A stretch of DNA of 64,000 nucleotides from Sphingobacterium sp. HMA12. GTDB taxonomy: Bacteria > Bacteroidota > Bacteroidia > Sphingobacteriales > Sphingobacteriaceae. Within the stretch, counting starts at the first letter, position 1. Each line of letters begins with the position of its first letter. Under the pieces are notes generated by a model, which saw only the letters and a program-made list of their open reading frames with translations, ran no database searches and was not told the origin of the DNA. Positions 44,081 through 54,080 of this stretch are shown piece after piece. The position numbers were made by a program, and so were the translations under genes. The stretch is taken from positions 3,063,091 to 3,127,090 of the forward strand of contig NZ_BEYR01000001.1 in assembly GCF_002933815.1 (NCBI RefSeq). The letters run 5' to 3'.

Positions 44081-45991
44081 TTAATTACTAAAGTATGCAC
44101 GTACATTTTTACCTTCAATCCAGTTCATATAGGCTTTATTCACCACCTTATTCCCACCCGGAGTAGGATAATCACCAGAGAAGTACCAGTCACCCGTATG
44201 TGCCGGACATGCTTTATGCAGGTTGTCCAATGTCTGATACACCACCTCAAGTTCGGCTTTTAAATGATGCGGCCTGACGATACGGCCAATTTCTTCGGAA
44301 ATCTCCTGATCTGTAAATGGCGCATAAATAGCCTTTACATAGTTTTCGATTTCGTTAACATCTTGGGTCATCGACAACAGACATTTTTGATATACTTCGT
44401 CAATAATATGTGCCATACCACGTTGTTTCAACAGGTTAATTGCCGCTTCAAACGCTACGAATTCACCCATACGTGACATATCTATACCGTAACAGTCTGG
44501 ATAACGAATTTGAGGAGCCGAAGAAACAATTACAATTTTCTTTGGATTCAAACGATCCAGGATTGTCAGGATACTTTGTTTCAACGTCGTCCCACGTACA
44601 ATGGAATCGTCAATCGCAACGATGGTATCTTCATGATCTTTAACGATACCGTAAGTCGTATCATACACATGTTGTACCATATCGGTACGATCAGCATCTT
44701 GTGTAATGAAAGTACGCAATTTGGCATCCTTTACATTCAGTTTTTCAAAACGGGGTTTGATGCTTAAGATCTCATCCAACTCCTCGTCAGAAATTTTCTC
44801 CGAACGTTTTAATAAGGTCTCTTTTTGGAAATCCCTAACGTAGGTATTGATACCGTCCATCAAACCGTAGTAAGATACTTCGGCCGTATTGGGGATAAAA
44901 GAGAATACGGTATTTTTAATATTACTTTTGACAGATTCCAGTACCTGAGGCACCAGTAATCTACCCAGTTCTTTACGTTCTTTATAGATATCAGCATCCG
45001 ATCCGCGGGAGAAATAAATACGCTCAAAAGAACAAGAACGTTGCTCAACAGGCTGTCTAAACATTTCCTGTGATACTGTACCGTCTTTTTTAGCGATCAA
45101 TGCATGCCCCGGTTTAATTTCTTTCACGGCACCGATAGGTACGTTGAATGCAGTTTGAATGACAGGTCTTTCCGAAGCGACAACCAAAATCTCTTCATCC
45201 TGATAATAGAATGCCGGACGGATACCCGCAGGATCACGCATCACGAAAGCATCCCCGTGACCAAAGATACCGGCAATGGTATAACCACCATCCCAAGTCT
45301 TCGCTGAACGCTTCAGGATCTTGGAAACATCGATATTTTTGGCAATCAATGAACTGATTTCCACATTAGAATAACCTTCTTTTTTGAATTGATCAAAAAG
45401 CTCCTGATTTTCATCATCTAAGAAATGACCAATTTTCTCCAAAACGGTAACGGTATCCGCCTTTTCTTTTGGATGTTGTCCCAACTCGTACAGTTGCTGC
45501 AAAAGTTCGTCGACATTGGTCATGTTGAAGTTACCCGCAACAACAAGATTGCGTGACATCCAGTTGTTTTGTCTTAAAAATGGGTGACAGCTTTCGATAC
45601 TGTTCTTTCCATGCGTTCCATAACGCAAATGTCCTAAAAGTACTTCTCCAGTAAAACTGACATTATCTTTTAACCATTGGGTATCCTTTGACTGATCTGG
45701 AAATGCCTTCTGAACAGAAGCAAATTTTTTCTGTACATATTCGAATATGTCTGCCACAGCAGTTGAGCCCATAGCTCTGTAACGCGAAATGTAACGATTT
45801 CCAGGTTTAACATCAAATTTAATGGTTGCAATTCCAGCCCCGTCTTGTCCACGGTTGTGCTGTTTTTCCATTAATAGGTACAATTTGTTGATGCCATAGA
45901 ATGGCGTACCATATTTTTCCTGATAATAAGATAAGGGTTTTAACAGGCGAATTAGTGCGATTCCGCACTCGTGTTTAATAGCGTCGCTCAT
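44081..45991 (-). CDS. purF: Amidophosphoribosyltransferase, long Bacteroidota form
   Basis: A 636-residue cytoplasmic enzyme, the first committed step of purine synthesis (PRPP and glutamine to phosphoribosylamine). The nucleophilic Cys is C9 (IKHECGIAL), so eight residues must be removed first, as in the B. subtilis enzyme with its propeptide. Then HNRGQDGAGIATI (about 48-60) and, in the C-terminal phosphoribosyltransferase domain, the PRPP loop AIDDSIVRGTTLKQS and VSSAPQIRYPDCYGIDMS. It is longer than the usual 470-500 residues because of insertions in the first domain. A perfect -7 element TATTTTTG lies at 46009..46016 on the minus strand, close to the start. Confidence 0.9.
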   Translation of the reverse strand: MSDAIKHECGIALIRLLKPLSYYQEKYGTPFYGINKLYLLMEKQHNRGQDGAGIATIKFDVKPGNRYISRYRAMGSTAVADIFEYVQKKFASVQKAFPDQSKDTQWLKDNVSFTGEVLLGHLRYGTHGKNSIESCHPFLRQNNWMSRNLVVAGNFNMTNVDELLQQLYELGQHPKEKADTVTVLEKIGHFLDDENQELFDQFKKEGYSNVEISSLIAKNIDVSKILKRSAKTWDGGYTIAGIFGHGDAFVMRDPAGIRPAFYYQDEEILVVASERPVIQTAFNVPIGAVKEIKPGHALIAKKDGTVSQEMFRQPVEQRSCSFERIYFSRGSDADIYKERKELGRLLVPQVLESVKSNIKNTVFSFIPNTAEVSYYGLMDGINTYVRDFQKETLLKRSEKISDEELDEILSIKPRFEKLNVKDAKLRTFITQDADRTDMVQHVYDTTYGIVKDHEDTIVAIDDSIVRGTTLKQSILTILDRLNPKKIVIVSSAPQIRYPDCYGIDMSRMGEFVAFEAAINLLKQRGMAHIIDEVYQKCLLSMTQDVNEIENYVKAIYAPFTDQEISEEIGRIVRPHHLKAELEVVYQTLDNLHKACPAHTGDWYFSGDYPTPGGNKVVNKAYMNWIEGKNVRAYFSN

Positions 45992-46008
45992 ATCTTGATT
46001 TGATGACG

Positions 46009-46016
46009 CAAAAATA
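46009..46016 (-). promoter_or_regulatory. -7 element upstream of purF
   Basis: TATTTTTG on the minus strand matches TAnnTTTG fully, 17 bases before the purF start. No -33 TTG was found at the right distance. Confidence 0.4.
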
Positions 46017-46111
46017 AGAATTATTTAGAACTTACCGACCCCTCCCCACACTTTTTCCGCAATAAAATTACAGTGAATCAACAGTGTGTCTTTGGGATAG
46101 GTTTCAAAGCC

Positions 46112-47989
46112 TTATTGCGCGATAAAAACCGGAACTTTTACAGCATGGCGCAGCTTGTTAACGGTCTCTCCAAAAACAAAGTCCTTGACTCCGGTATGCC
46201 CGTGGCTTCCCACGACCAATAGGTCTGCATGATATTTCTCGCAAACCTCAGCAATGCTCCGGATCCGGTTGTTGTAGCCGAGTTCATATTCCGTTTGGTG
46301 CCCTTTGGATAGCAAAAAATCTGCATACAGCTTCAGGCGTTCCAGATCCTGCCGCGACTCAAAATCATCAGTAGACTCACCAGTGTATTTGACAGAGGCG
46401 CTTTCGACAATATGGACAACGACAAAACGGGTATCCGCATGGGATAGCTGCAGGGCGTACTGGATCACTTTCAGATCCGAATTTGAAAAATCCAGCGCAA
46501 TCACCACCTTCTTGAACGAACCTTTGTCCTCAAAATGTAGGGCCTCAAATGGCGGATGTACTTCCAATTCGATCGGTTTTGATTTACGTAAGATGGGAAT
46601 CAATACGGTCATGATCAGCAAAAAGAGCAGACCAACAGCCCCCAGGATAAGTAACACGGTGACCAAAGGATTGTTTGCTTCGGCAATCCAGCCCCTGACC
46701 TCGTCGTAAACCAATTTAAAATTCAGCACCGCGATCACAGCAGCAATGAGCCAGGCAAATGCTTTGGTCAGCGGTTTAATCGCAAAGATGCCCATCTTGG
46801 TTTTGTCGCTGACAAAATGAATCAGTGGAATCACCGCAAAGGCCAGCTGCATGCTCAGGATGACCTGACTAAAGATCAACAACTGCCCTACGCGACCTTC
46901 GCCAGAAATCAGGATCACCAGGACGGCAGGTATGATCGCCAAAAGCCGTGTAATAATTCGCCGTAGCGTAGGACTGATGCGCAGACGCAGGTAGCCCTCC
47001 ATAACGATCTGTCCAGCCAACGTACCCGTTACCGTTGAACTCTGTCCGGCCAGAATCAATGCCACGGCAAATAGTTTCGATGCCCATTCGGTACCAAGTA
47101 AATTTCCCAGCAGGTGGTAGGCATCTTCCAGTTCGGCGACATCGTGCATGCCATTCTTATGAAAGACAGACGCTGCCAGGATCAGAATTGCGGCATTGAC
47201 CAGAAATGCCAGATTTAACGCAATGGCACTATCCCAGAAATTATATTTTAAGGATTTCCGTATGGAGACTTCATTGCGGTCAATCTTTCGGGTCTGCACC
47301 AAGGCAGAATGTAGATAGAGGTTGTGTGGCATGACCGTGGCACCGATGATGCCGATCGCAATATAGAGCGCGGCACTATTGGGAATACTCGGGATAAAAC
47401 CTGTGGCCACCTCCGCAAAATCAGGTTTGGCCAAAAACATCTCCACCATAAAGCACATTCCGATCAGGGAAATCAAACCGATGATAAAGAGCTCCATCTT
47501 GCGCATCCCTAGCTTCTGTAAGTAGAGCAACAGGAAGGTATCCGCAAAACTGATCAGGACTCCCCAGAGCAGATCGATACCAAACAGCAGGTTAAGACCA
47601 ATGGCCATCCCAAGCACTTCGGCCAGATCACAGGCGGCTATCGCAATCTCCGCCAGAACATACAGTACAAAATTCATGCGCTTGGGATAGGTCTCCCGAT
47701 TACACTGTGCTAAGTCCTTACCCCGCACAATTCCCAAACGGGCACAGAGGTTCTGCAGCAACAAAGCCATAATATTGCTCATCAGCAACACCCAGATCAA
47801 GGCATAGCCAAACTGACTTCCCCCGGCGAGGTCCGTCGCCCAGTTGCCCGGATCCATATAGCCTACACTGATCAGATAGGCTGGACCAAAAAAACTGAGA
47901 ACCTTTTTGAATTTGGATTTCCCTTGATTGACATCCACACTTTCGTGGATATCGGATAATGATTTATGATGGGCGTCGTCGTGATGCAT
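46112..47989 (-). CDS. Nramp Mn/Fe transporter fused to a UspA domain
   Basis: A 625-residue protein. Residues about 30-470 form an Nramp transporter with 11 membrane segments and both metal motifs, DPGNW (46-50) and MPHNLYLHS (220-228), so it should import Mn2+ or Fe2+ with H+. The N-terminus is His/Asp-rich (MHHDDAHHKS). The C-terminal part (about 484-625) is a cytoplasmic universal-stress (UspA) domain: VVIALDFSNSD, RFVVVHIVESASV, and the ATP-binding-like GSHGHTGVKDFVFGET. The domain is presumably a nucleotide sensor for transport. The fusion is intact in one frame. It sits alone with no clear operon. Confidence 0.9.
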   Translation of the reverse strand: MHHDDAHHKSLSDIHESVDVNQGKSKFKKVLSFFGPAYLISVGYMDPGNWATDLAGGSQFGYALIWVLLMSNIMALLLQNLCARLGIVRGKDLAQCNRETYPKRMNFVLYVLAEIAIAACDLAEVLGMAIGLNLLFGIDLLWGVLISFADTFLLLYLQKLGMRKMELFIIGLISLIGMCFMVEMFLAKPDFAEVATGFIPSIPNSAALYIAIGIIGATVMPHNLYLHSALVQTRKIDRNEVSIRKSLKYNFWDSAIALNLAFLVNAAILILAASVFHKNGMHDVAELEDAYHLLGNLLGTEWASKLFAVALILAGQSSTVTGTLAGQIVMEGYLRLRISPTLRRIITRLLAIIPAVLVILISGEGRVGQLLIFSQVILSMQLAFAVIPLIHFVSDKTKMGIFAIKPLTKAFAWLIAAVIAVLNFKLVYDEVRGWIAEANNPLVTVLLILGAVGLLFLLIMTVLIPILRKSKPIELEVHPPFEALHFEDKGSFKKVVIALDFSNSDLKVIQYALQLSHADTRFVVVHIVESASVKYTGESTDDFESRQDLERLKLYADFLLSKGHQTEYELGYNNRIRSIAEVCEKYHADLLVVGSHGHTGVKDFVFGETVNKLRHAVKVPVFIAQ

Positions 47990-48073
47990 AGCTTACATTA
48001 GGAAAATATCTTTTATTGCTAGGGCTAAAGATAAAAAGCTTTATAGTATTAGGCAATTAAACGGCCATTATTA

Positions 48074-48676
48074 TTAGAATTTAAATGTAAGTTGGCCCGA
48101 ATTTTCTTTCGACTGGTTTCCGAACTTAACAAAACCAACATGCTCATACTGACCCATATCAGGATTAAAGCGGCGGATATACACCCCGGTACACATAAAA
48201 CTCAGATCGACCGAACGCAGCATTTTCTTTGCAAATTCAAGTCTTTCGGGCTCCAGTCGGCGTCCGATGGAGATATGGGGTTCATCACTGATCTCGATCA
48301 GGTCAAAGGGGTTCAGCGTGTGCACAACCTTCCGTGCCCTATCCTTCAGGTAACTGCGGGCATGTACCGTCGGACCGATATAGAAAGCTCCGCCAGCAAA
48401 GGAAGCAAAATGATCAAAATATACATATTGACTGCGTTCATAGCGCAGGGATTGCTGCAGTGCCGCAATAGCCTGTGCCAGCATATCGTCATTTCCTGTA
48501 AAAGCACAGATAGTGACATGGGCTTTGGAATTGCAGCTGTGGTACCAGCCTTTACCCTTATCCGGAAATTCCTCCGCCAATGCTGCCCGCAAGCCCTGCT
48601 TTAACCCATCTACCAATACCAAACCAGATTCATCAGGCTGAAAAACAAACGAATATTTATTGACACTACCCTCCAT
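48074..48676 (-). CDS. 2H phosphoesterase / 2'-5' RNA ligase family protein
   Basis: A 200-residue cytoplasmic protein of the 2H superfamily. The two catalytic HxT/S motifs are visible: H53-V-T55 (HVTICAF) and H134-I-S136 (HISIGR). These enzymes hydrolyse 2',3'-cyclic phosphodiesters or seal 2'-5' RNA bonds; the natural substrate in this organism is unknown. The rest is typical alpha/beta with FDHFASFAGGAFYIGP in the middle. A single gene 85 bases upstream of the Nramp gene. Confidence 0.82.
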   Translation of the reverse strand: MEGSVNKYSFVFQPDESGLVLVDGLKQGLRAALAEEFPDKGKGWYHSCNSKAHVTICAFTGNDDMLAQAIAALQQSLRYERSQYVYFDHFASFAGGAFYIGPTVHARSYLKDRARKVVHTLNPFDLIEISDEPHISIGRRLEPERLEFAKKMLRSVDLSFMCTGVYIRRFNPDMGQYEHVGFVKFGNQSKENSGQLTFKF

Positions 48677-48795
48677 AACAAAAAATCACCTTTTGATCAG
48701 TAGGTAAGATACCAAATCCGATGGAGATAACAAAACGACGCTGCTCTTCACCCAGGTCGGCCCAGCTCATAGTGTTACCTCAACATGGACAGATG

Positions 48796-50748
48796 CTACC
48801 AGCCGATTCCGTAGTCCTCGCCATTGTTGCTGCTACCGCCCCAAAGTGTACCATGCTGCTGATCGAAATAAATGGCATTGATCGGGCCGCTGTTGCGCTC
48901 GCCGAACTGTATGCTATAGCCCATTTTCTCCAGCTTTTCGACGACTTCCGGCGCTGTGCGCTTATCCAGCAGCAAACTTCCCGCGCGTGGTTTTCGGTCG
49001 TCCAATTTGGTACCGCCCAAAGATAACCACAGCTGATTGCTGTTGATATTAGGCGCTTCACTGGCCTGTTGTGGGGTCATGCCAAACTCTACTGTATTCA
49101 AAAAGAATTGAAGCAGATTTTGATCCTGTGTATCCCCGCCCTGCACGGCAAAAGAAAGGTAAGGTTTTCCCTCTTTTAAGGCTAAGGAAGGTGTGAGCGT
49201 GACCCGGGGGCGTTTGCCCGGTGTCACCACATTGAACGGATTAATGAGGGAGTCAAGGACAAAGCTTTGTAAACGTTGGCTCATGCCTACTCCTGTATTT
49301 CCGGCAATACAGGCCGGTAACCAACCCCCACTTGGTGTAATGGAAACTACCCAGCCTTCGGCATCCGCAGCCTCCACACTTGTAGTTCCACGCAATAAGC
49401 GGTCCATATACACACTATCTGGGATTTGGGATGCCCAACGGGCAGTATCCGACAGGGATAGCAAGGGCGAGGTGGAACTCACATCGTGCTTGGGCACAAA
49501 ATCCTTGTTCAATTCGGTATTCGGCGTGAATTGCTTCCTGCGCTCCCCGAGCAGGCCGGTAAAAGGATTCTGCTTCCCTTCATAGGGGTAAGGATCACCG
49601 GGAAGTACATGCGGATTGTTATGTGCCGGGTCAATGGTAGCAGCACGTGCCTTGGCGTAGGAATCACTTAAGAGCCCCCGAATAGGTGCTTTAGGTTTGA
49701 AATAGGGATCACCATAATAGAAATCCCGGTCAGCAAAGGCCAGGTTCATCACTTGATAAAGCGTATGGATATAAGGAGCTGAGTTATATCCCATGGCTTT
49801 TAAATCAAAATTTTTCAGCAGCTGCAAGCTCTGTAACATGGCTGGTCCCTGCGTCCATTCCTGCAATTTATAAACGTCAATGCCTTTGTAGTTGACATGT
49901 AAAGGCTCTTCCTCAATGGGTTTCCAATTGGCCAGATCCGCTTTGGTGATCAAGCCCCCTTGTTCTTTACTACCGCGGACAAATTCATCGGCGATATCCC
50001 CCTTATAAAAACGGTCATAGGCGGCCATAATCGCCATTTTTCGATCCTTGCCTGCGGCAAGGGCTTTCTTTTCAGCTTCAACAAGTTTGGTCAATGTCCG
50101 GTGTAAGTCTTGCTGTACAAAGATTTCTCCTGCTTCGGGTGCTTCTCTTTCCCTGCCTTCACGAACAAGGAAAACTTTTTTGCTATAAGGCCATTCTTTG
50201 ATACGTGCTTTACCACGTTCGATGCTATTGGCCGTCTGGGCATCGATGGGATAGCCCGAGGCCATCTCCAGGGCCGGCGCCAGGACTTCAGCCAGGCTTT
50301 TGGTGCCATACTGTGCTAACATATAACATAAGCCTCCGGGTGTGCCGGGTGTAACTGCAGCGAGCGGGCCGTATTCCGGCGGGAATTCATAGCCCTTCGA
50401 CCGAAAAAAATCAACCGTTGCTCCCGTCGGTGCAACTCCCAAAGCATTGATGGCAATTACCTTTTTCAGTTTTGGATGATAGATCAAAGCCTGTGTTTCC
50501 CCACCCCAGCTCAGGACATCCCACATGGTACAAGTTGCCGCAAGCATTGCGCAGGCGGCATCGACCGCATTCCCCCCTTGCTGGAACAACTGTGCCCCTG
50601 CAGTCGCCGCCAAAGGCTTTCCGGTAATGGCCATCCAATGTTTGCCGTGCAAAGGTGGTTTCTCCGTCCGTTGTGCCCGGACCTGAATCGGCGCCAATGC
50701 GGTCATTATCCCTGCCAGAGCAGTAAATAGCGTATATCTTCTTTTCAT
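48796..50748 (-). CDS. Gamma-glutamyltransferase-like Ntn-hydrolase
   Basis: A 650-residue exported protein. ATG 50748 is chosen because it starts a signal peptide (MKRRYTLFTALAGIMTAL... VRAQ); an upstream open stretch to 50865 has no signal. The family is gamma-glutamyltransferase: GGNAVDAACAMLAATCTMWDVLSW in the large part, AVTPGTPGGLCYMLAQYG, and the processing site RGTTSVEAADAEGWVVS, where T455 would be the new N-terminal nucleophile. The normal TTH is TTS here, so the enzyme may differ in activity. The C-terminal SFAVQGGDTQDQNLLQFFLNT fits the family. Substrates could be glutathione or other gamma-glutamyl compounds in the periplasm. Confidence 0.82.
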   Translation of the reverse strand: MKRRYTLFTALAGIMTALAPIQVRAQRTEKPPLHGKHWMAITGKPLAATAGAQLFQQGGNAVDAACAMLAATCTMWDVLSWGGETQALIYHPKLKKVIAINALGVAPTGATVDFFRSKGYEFPPEYGPLAAVTPGTPGGLCYMLAQYGTKSLAEVLAPALEMASGYPIDAQTANSIERGKARIKEWPYSKKVFLVREGREREAPEAGEIFVQQDLHRTLTKLVEAEKKALAAGKDRKMAIMAAYDRFYKGDIADEFVRGSKEQGGLITKADLANWKPIEEEPLHVNYKGIDVYKLQEWTQGPAMLQSLQLLKNFDLKAMGYNSAPYIHTLYQVMNLAFADRDFYYGDPYFKPKAPIRGLLSDSYAKARAATIDPAHNNPHVLPGDPYPYEGKQNPFTGLLGERRKQFTPNTELNKDFVPKHDVSSTSPLLSLSDTARWASQIPDSVYMDRLLRGTTSVEAADAEGWVVSITPSGGWLPACIAGNTGVGMSQRLQSFVLDSLINPFNVVTPGKRPRVTLTPSLALKEGKPYLSFAVQGGDTQDQNLLQFFLNTVEFGMTPQQASEAPNINSNQLWLSLGGTKLDDRKPRAGSLLLDKRTAPEVVEKLEKMGYSIQFGERNSGPINAIYFDQQHGTLWGGSSNNGEDYGIGW

Positions 50749-50962
50749 CCCTGTTATTTTTTTAGTGTCCAAAGTCTGCTCCTTTAGTTTCTCCCGGGTA
50801 TTGAAACAGGAGGATACCTTACCGGATTTGCGCAGCGCGGCACCTGTAATAATTATTGAAGACAAGATAGGAAATTTTTAAAAAACCATCAGCGACCGTT
50901 TTGGATCTCATGTATAAAATTGGCGAAAACGATTTCTAGCAGACAACGATTTCTGAAAACAA

Positions 50963-50996
50963 AACGCCCACACCAACTAAAGTTGATATGGGCGTT
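50963..50996 (-). terminator. Terminator of the xylose operon
   Basis: AACGCCCA (50963-50970) pairs with TGGGCGTT (50989-50996), with a second short stem in the loop. It lies 26 bases after the symporter stop. The gap 50866..50962 also has a 10-base direct repeat (AACGATTTCT at 50927 and 50945). Confidence 0.65.
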
Positions 50997-51021
50997 CTAT
51001 AAGGCCTTTATGATGATCGGC

Positions 51022-52698
51022 TTACCAATAAATGGAGTACAAGGCTGTTACCAATAGGGCAACAATCAATGTACCGATCAAAAATGCCTTATGCGGTTTA
51101 AACATTGTCGTATCTACCTCTAGCCCCGCAGGCACCACTCCGCGTTTGTTGTCAATCAAACTGATAATGATCATACCGATGATACAGATCGCAAACACAA
51201 AGCCCATCCGATCCAAAAACGGAATTTCGTAAACGCCGGTTGTCGGATTTGGAATAGAAAATCCGGTAGAGGCCAAGAACGAAAGATCTGCCCAGTCCGG
51301 TAATTTTTTGAAAATAATAGACAGGATAAACCCACCGATCGTCGCAAACAACGCAGCATTGGACGTCGTCTTTTTCCAGAAGAATCCCAGGATAAACATG
51401 GCAAAAATACCCGGCGATACAAATCCCGTGTACTCCTGAATGTATTGAAATCCACCTTTTTTGTCGATACCCAAATGTGGAGCGATGATCACGGCCAGAA
51501 TCATGGCAACAACAACAGTCAGTTTACCAATATTGACCAGTTTCTTATCCGATGCCTCGGTGTTAAACACTTTCTTATAAATATCCAAGGAAAAGATCGT
51601 CGCAATACTATTTGCCTTACCGGCCAATGAAGCCACTACCGCTGCAGTCAGGGCCGCAAATGAAAGTCCCTTCAGGCCCGCCGGCAACAAATTCAATAAA
51701 ACAGGGTAAGCATGATCTGGATTGACTTCACCATGTTGCATCATCTCATTTTGAAATAAGCCATCTTTCCACATGACGTAAGCTGCAATACCGGGTAATA
51801 CCACAATAATCGGCATCAATAACTTCAGAAACGCAGCAAACAATATTCCATTACGCGCAGTCTTTAGATCAGCACCTAACGCACGCTGTGTGATGTACTG
51901 GTTACAGCCCCAATAGTTCAGATTCACAATCCACATACCACCGATCAAAACGGTCAATCCCGGTAAATCGAGGTAATTTTCGTTCTTGCGGTCCAGAATC
52001 ATGTGGAAGTGATCAGAAGCTTTCTCCGTCATCAGGTGATAGCCCTGCAAGATACCTGAACCACCATAGTGTTCTGAGACCAGATTCAATGCTAAATAGG
52101 TTGTTGCCAAACCACCCAACACCAAAAAGAATACTTGAATAATATCCGTATATCCGATCACTTTCATACCGCCCAGGGTAATAATAACGGCAAAAATAGC
52201 AATGGCATACATACAGGCTTCCAGGCTGATCCCCGAGATACTGCTCACGGCAATCGCTCCGAGATAAAGAATAGAAGTCAGATTGACCACCACGTACAAT
52301 AACAACCAAAAGACAGCCATAATCATGGCTACGGTACCATTATAACGTTTGTGGAGGAATTGCGGCATCGTAAAGATCTTGTTCTTGAGGTAAACCGGTA
52401 TAAAAAACACCGCAACCACAATCAAGGTAATCGCCGCCATCCATTCGTAAGTCGCAATCGCAAGTCCCATCTTGAAACCCGACCCACTCATACCGATAAA
52501 TTGCTCCGCAGAAATATTGGACGCAATCAGGGAGGCTCCGATCGCCCACCAGGTCAATGATCCTTCGGCCAGGAAATAATCCTTGGAACCTACAGATTCA
52601 GACTTTTTACGATAATACACCCATAATCCGTAGCCTGCGACAATGACAAAGTATATCAGGAAAACGATGTAATCTTTTGTGCTTAAATAATTATTCAT
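51022..52698 (-). CDS. Sodium:solute (sugar) symporter of the xylose operon
   Basis: A 558-residue inner-membrane protein of the SSS (SGLT) family with about 14 membrane segments. Family stretches: the early AEGSLTWWAIGASLIASNISAE, GLSFAALTAAVVASLAGKANSIATIF, and LRTARNGILFAAFLKLLMP-type middle part. It is third in the xylB-xylA-symporter unit (52 bases after xylA), and the operon makes D-xylose the most likely substrate with Na+ as the driving ion. Other sugars cannot be excluded. The operon has a terminator just after it. Confidence 0.9.
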   Translation of the reverse strand: MNNYLSTKDYIVFLIYFVIVAGYGLWVYYRKKSESVGSKDYFLAEGSLTWWAIGASLIASNISAEQFIGMSGSGFKMGLAIATYEWMAAITLIVVAVFFIPVYLKNKIFTMPQFLHKRYNGTVAMIMAVFWLLLYVVVNLTSILYLGAIAVSSISGISLEACMYAIAIFAVIITLGGMKVIGYTDIIQVFFLVLGGLATTYLALNLVSEHYGGSGILQGYHLMTEKASDHFHMILDRKNENYLDLPGLTVLIGGMWIVNLNYWGCNQYITQRALGADLKTARNGILFAAFLKLLMPIIVVLPGIAAYVMWKDGLFQNEMMQHGEVNPDHAYPVLLNLLPAGLKGLSFAALTAAVVASLAGKANSIATIFSLDIYKKVFNTEASDKKLVNIGKLTVVVAMILAVIIAPHLGIDKKGGFQYIQEYTGFVSPGIFAMFILGFFWKKTTSNAALFATIGGFILSIIFKKLPDWADLSFLASTGFSIPNPTTGVYEIPFLDRMGFVFAICIIGMIIISLIDNKRGVVPAGLEVDTTMFKPHKAFLIGTLIVALLVTALYSIYW

Positions 52699-52750
52699 GT
52701 GTTGGTAATTGGTTTAATTTGATCGCCTAATATAGAAATATTTTAAATAA

Positions 52751-54079
52751 CTATATATATCTATTGATCAAATTTTCTAAATACTCCTGTCTGCCACTGA
52801 TCGTTTGTGGTTCACCGAATTCTACCGCCAGATCTCTTAAACGTTCTAAACTCAGGGTTCCCTGCTCAAAAGAAGCACCGTTGCCGCTGTCAAAGGAAGC
52901 ATAACGGTCTGCCCGTATTTTGCGGTATTCGGAGTCTTCCAAGATGCGTTCAGCAGTAAGCAAAGCCCGTGCGAAAAGATCCATTCCACCGATATGTGCA
53001 TAGAATAAATCTGCGGGGTCGGTTGAATTTCGGCGTATTTTGGCATCAAAATTAACACCTCCGCCTTGGAAACCGCCACCTTCTAAAATAATGAGCAAGG
53101 ATTCAGTCAGTTCATTGATGTCATTTGGAAATTGATCGGTATCCCAGCCATTTTGATAATCACCCCGGTTAGCATCGATAGATCCCAGTTTTCCGGCATC
53201 AATAGCGACCTGCAGCTCATGCTGGAAGGTGTGCCCGGCCAAAGTTGCATGATTCACTTCGAGATTGAGTTTGAAATCATCCAAAAGGTCATATTGCCGC
53301 AAGAAACCCAATACGGTCGCCGCATCATAATCGTATTGATGTTTGGTCGGTTCACAAGGTTTTGGCTCGATAAAGAATGTCCCTTTGAAACCATTCTTAC
53401 GTGCATAATCTTTGGCTAGGTGCAAAAACTTTGCAAGGTGCTCCTGCTCGCGTTTCATATTGGTATTGAGTAAACTCATGTAACCTTCCCTTCCACCCCA
53501 GAACACATAGTTTTCGCCGCCCAGGGCAATTGTTGCATCCAATGCGGCCTTTACCTGTGCAGCACCATGCGTCAATACCTGAAAATCCGGATTTGTCGCC
53601 GCGCCATTCATGTAGCGCCTGTGGCTAAAAAGGTTAGCCGTCCCCCAAAGCAGCTTGATACCACTCGCCTGCTGCTTCTCCTTGGCGTAATCCACGATTG
53701 TTGCCAGTATCTTTTCATTTTCTAGCACATTGTCTGTGTAATCCACTAAATCTACATCATGAAAACAATAATATGGAATATTCATTTTGCTGATAAATTC
53801 AAAAGCGGCATCCATCTTATCTTTTGCACGTGTGATCACGTCCGTACTTTCATCCCAGGGAAATCTGTGGGTAGGCCCGCCAAATGGATCCGAACCATCA
53901 CCATTGAAGGAATGCCAATAAGAACAGGCAAACTTAAAATACGCTTCCATCGTTTTGCCCGCAACGATTTGTTTTGGATTGTAATAACGGAAAGCAAGTG
54001 GATTTTTACTTTCCTGTCCTTCAAATTCGATCTTTCCGATCCCTTTAAAAAACTCTTTTTGTCCTTTGATAATGTTCAT
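52751..54079 (-). CDS. xylA: Xylose isomerase
   Basis: A 442-residue TIM-barrel enzyme that converts D-xylose to D-xylulose using two divalent metals. Visible: [13 protein letters not shown] (catalytic His), [37 protein letters not shown] (metal-binding Glu) and [17 protein letters not shown]. The length matches class II xylose isomerases of Bacteroidota. The start follows the family ([21 protein letters not shown]). One base separates it from xylB, so translation is probably coupled. Confidence 0.97.
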   Translation of the reverse strand: MNIIKGQKEFFKGIGKIEFEGQESKNPLAFRYYNPKQIVAGKTMEAYFKFACSYWHSFNGDGSDPFGGPTHRFPWDESTDVITRAKDKMDAAFEFISKMNIPYYCFHDVDLVDYTDNVLENEKILATIVDYAKEKQQASGIKLLWGTANLFSHRRYMNGAATNPDFQVLTHGAAQVKAALDATIALGGENYVFWGGREGYMSLLNTNMKREQEHLAKFLHLAKDYARKNGFKGTFFIEPKPCEPTKHQYDYDAATVLGFLRQYDLLDDFKLNLEVNHATLAGHTFQHELQVAIDAGKLGSIDANRGDYQNGWDTDQFPNDINELTESLLIILEGGGFQGGGVNFDAKIRRNSTDPADLFYAHIGGMDLFARALLTAERILEDSEYRKIRADRYASFDSGNGASFEQGTLSLERLRDLAVEFGEPQTISGRQEYLENLINRYI

Positions 54080-54080
54080 T

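Noticed and set aside
47990..48073. ATTAGG repeats upstream of the Nramp gene as a MntR site
   Set aside because: The two copies (47997 and 48048) are short, 51 bases apart and not symmetric, too weak to call.
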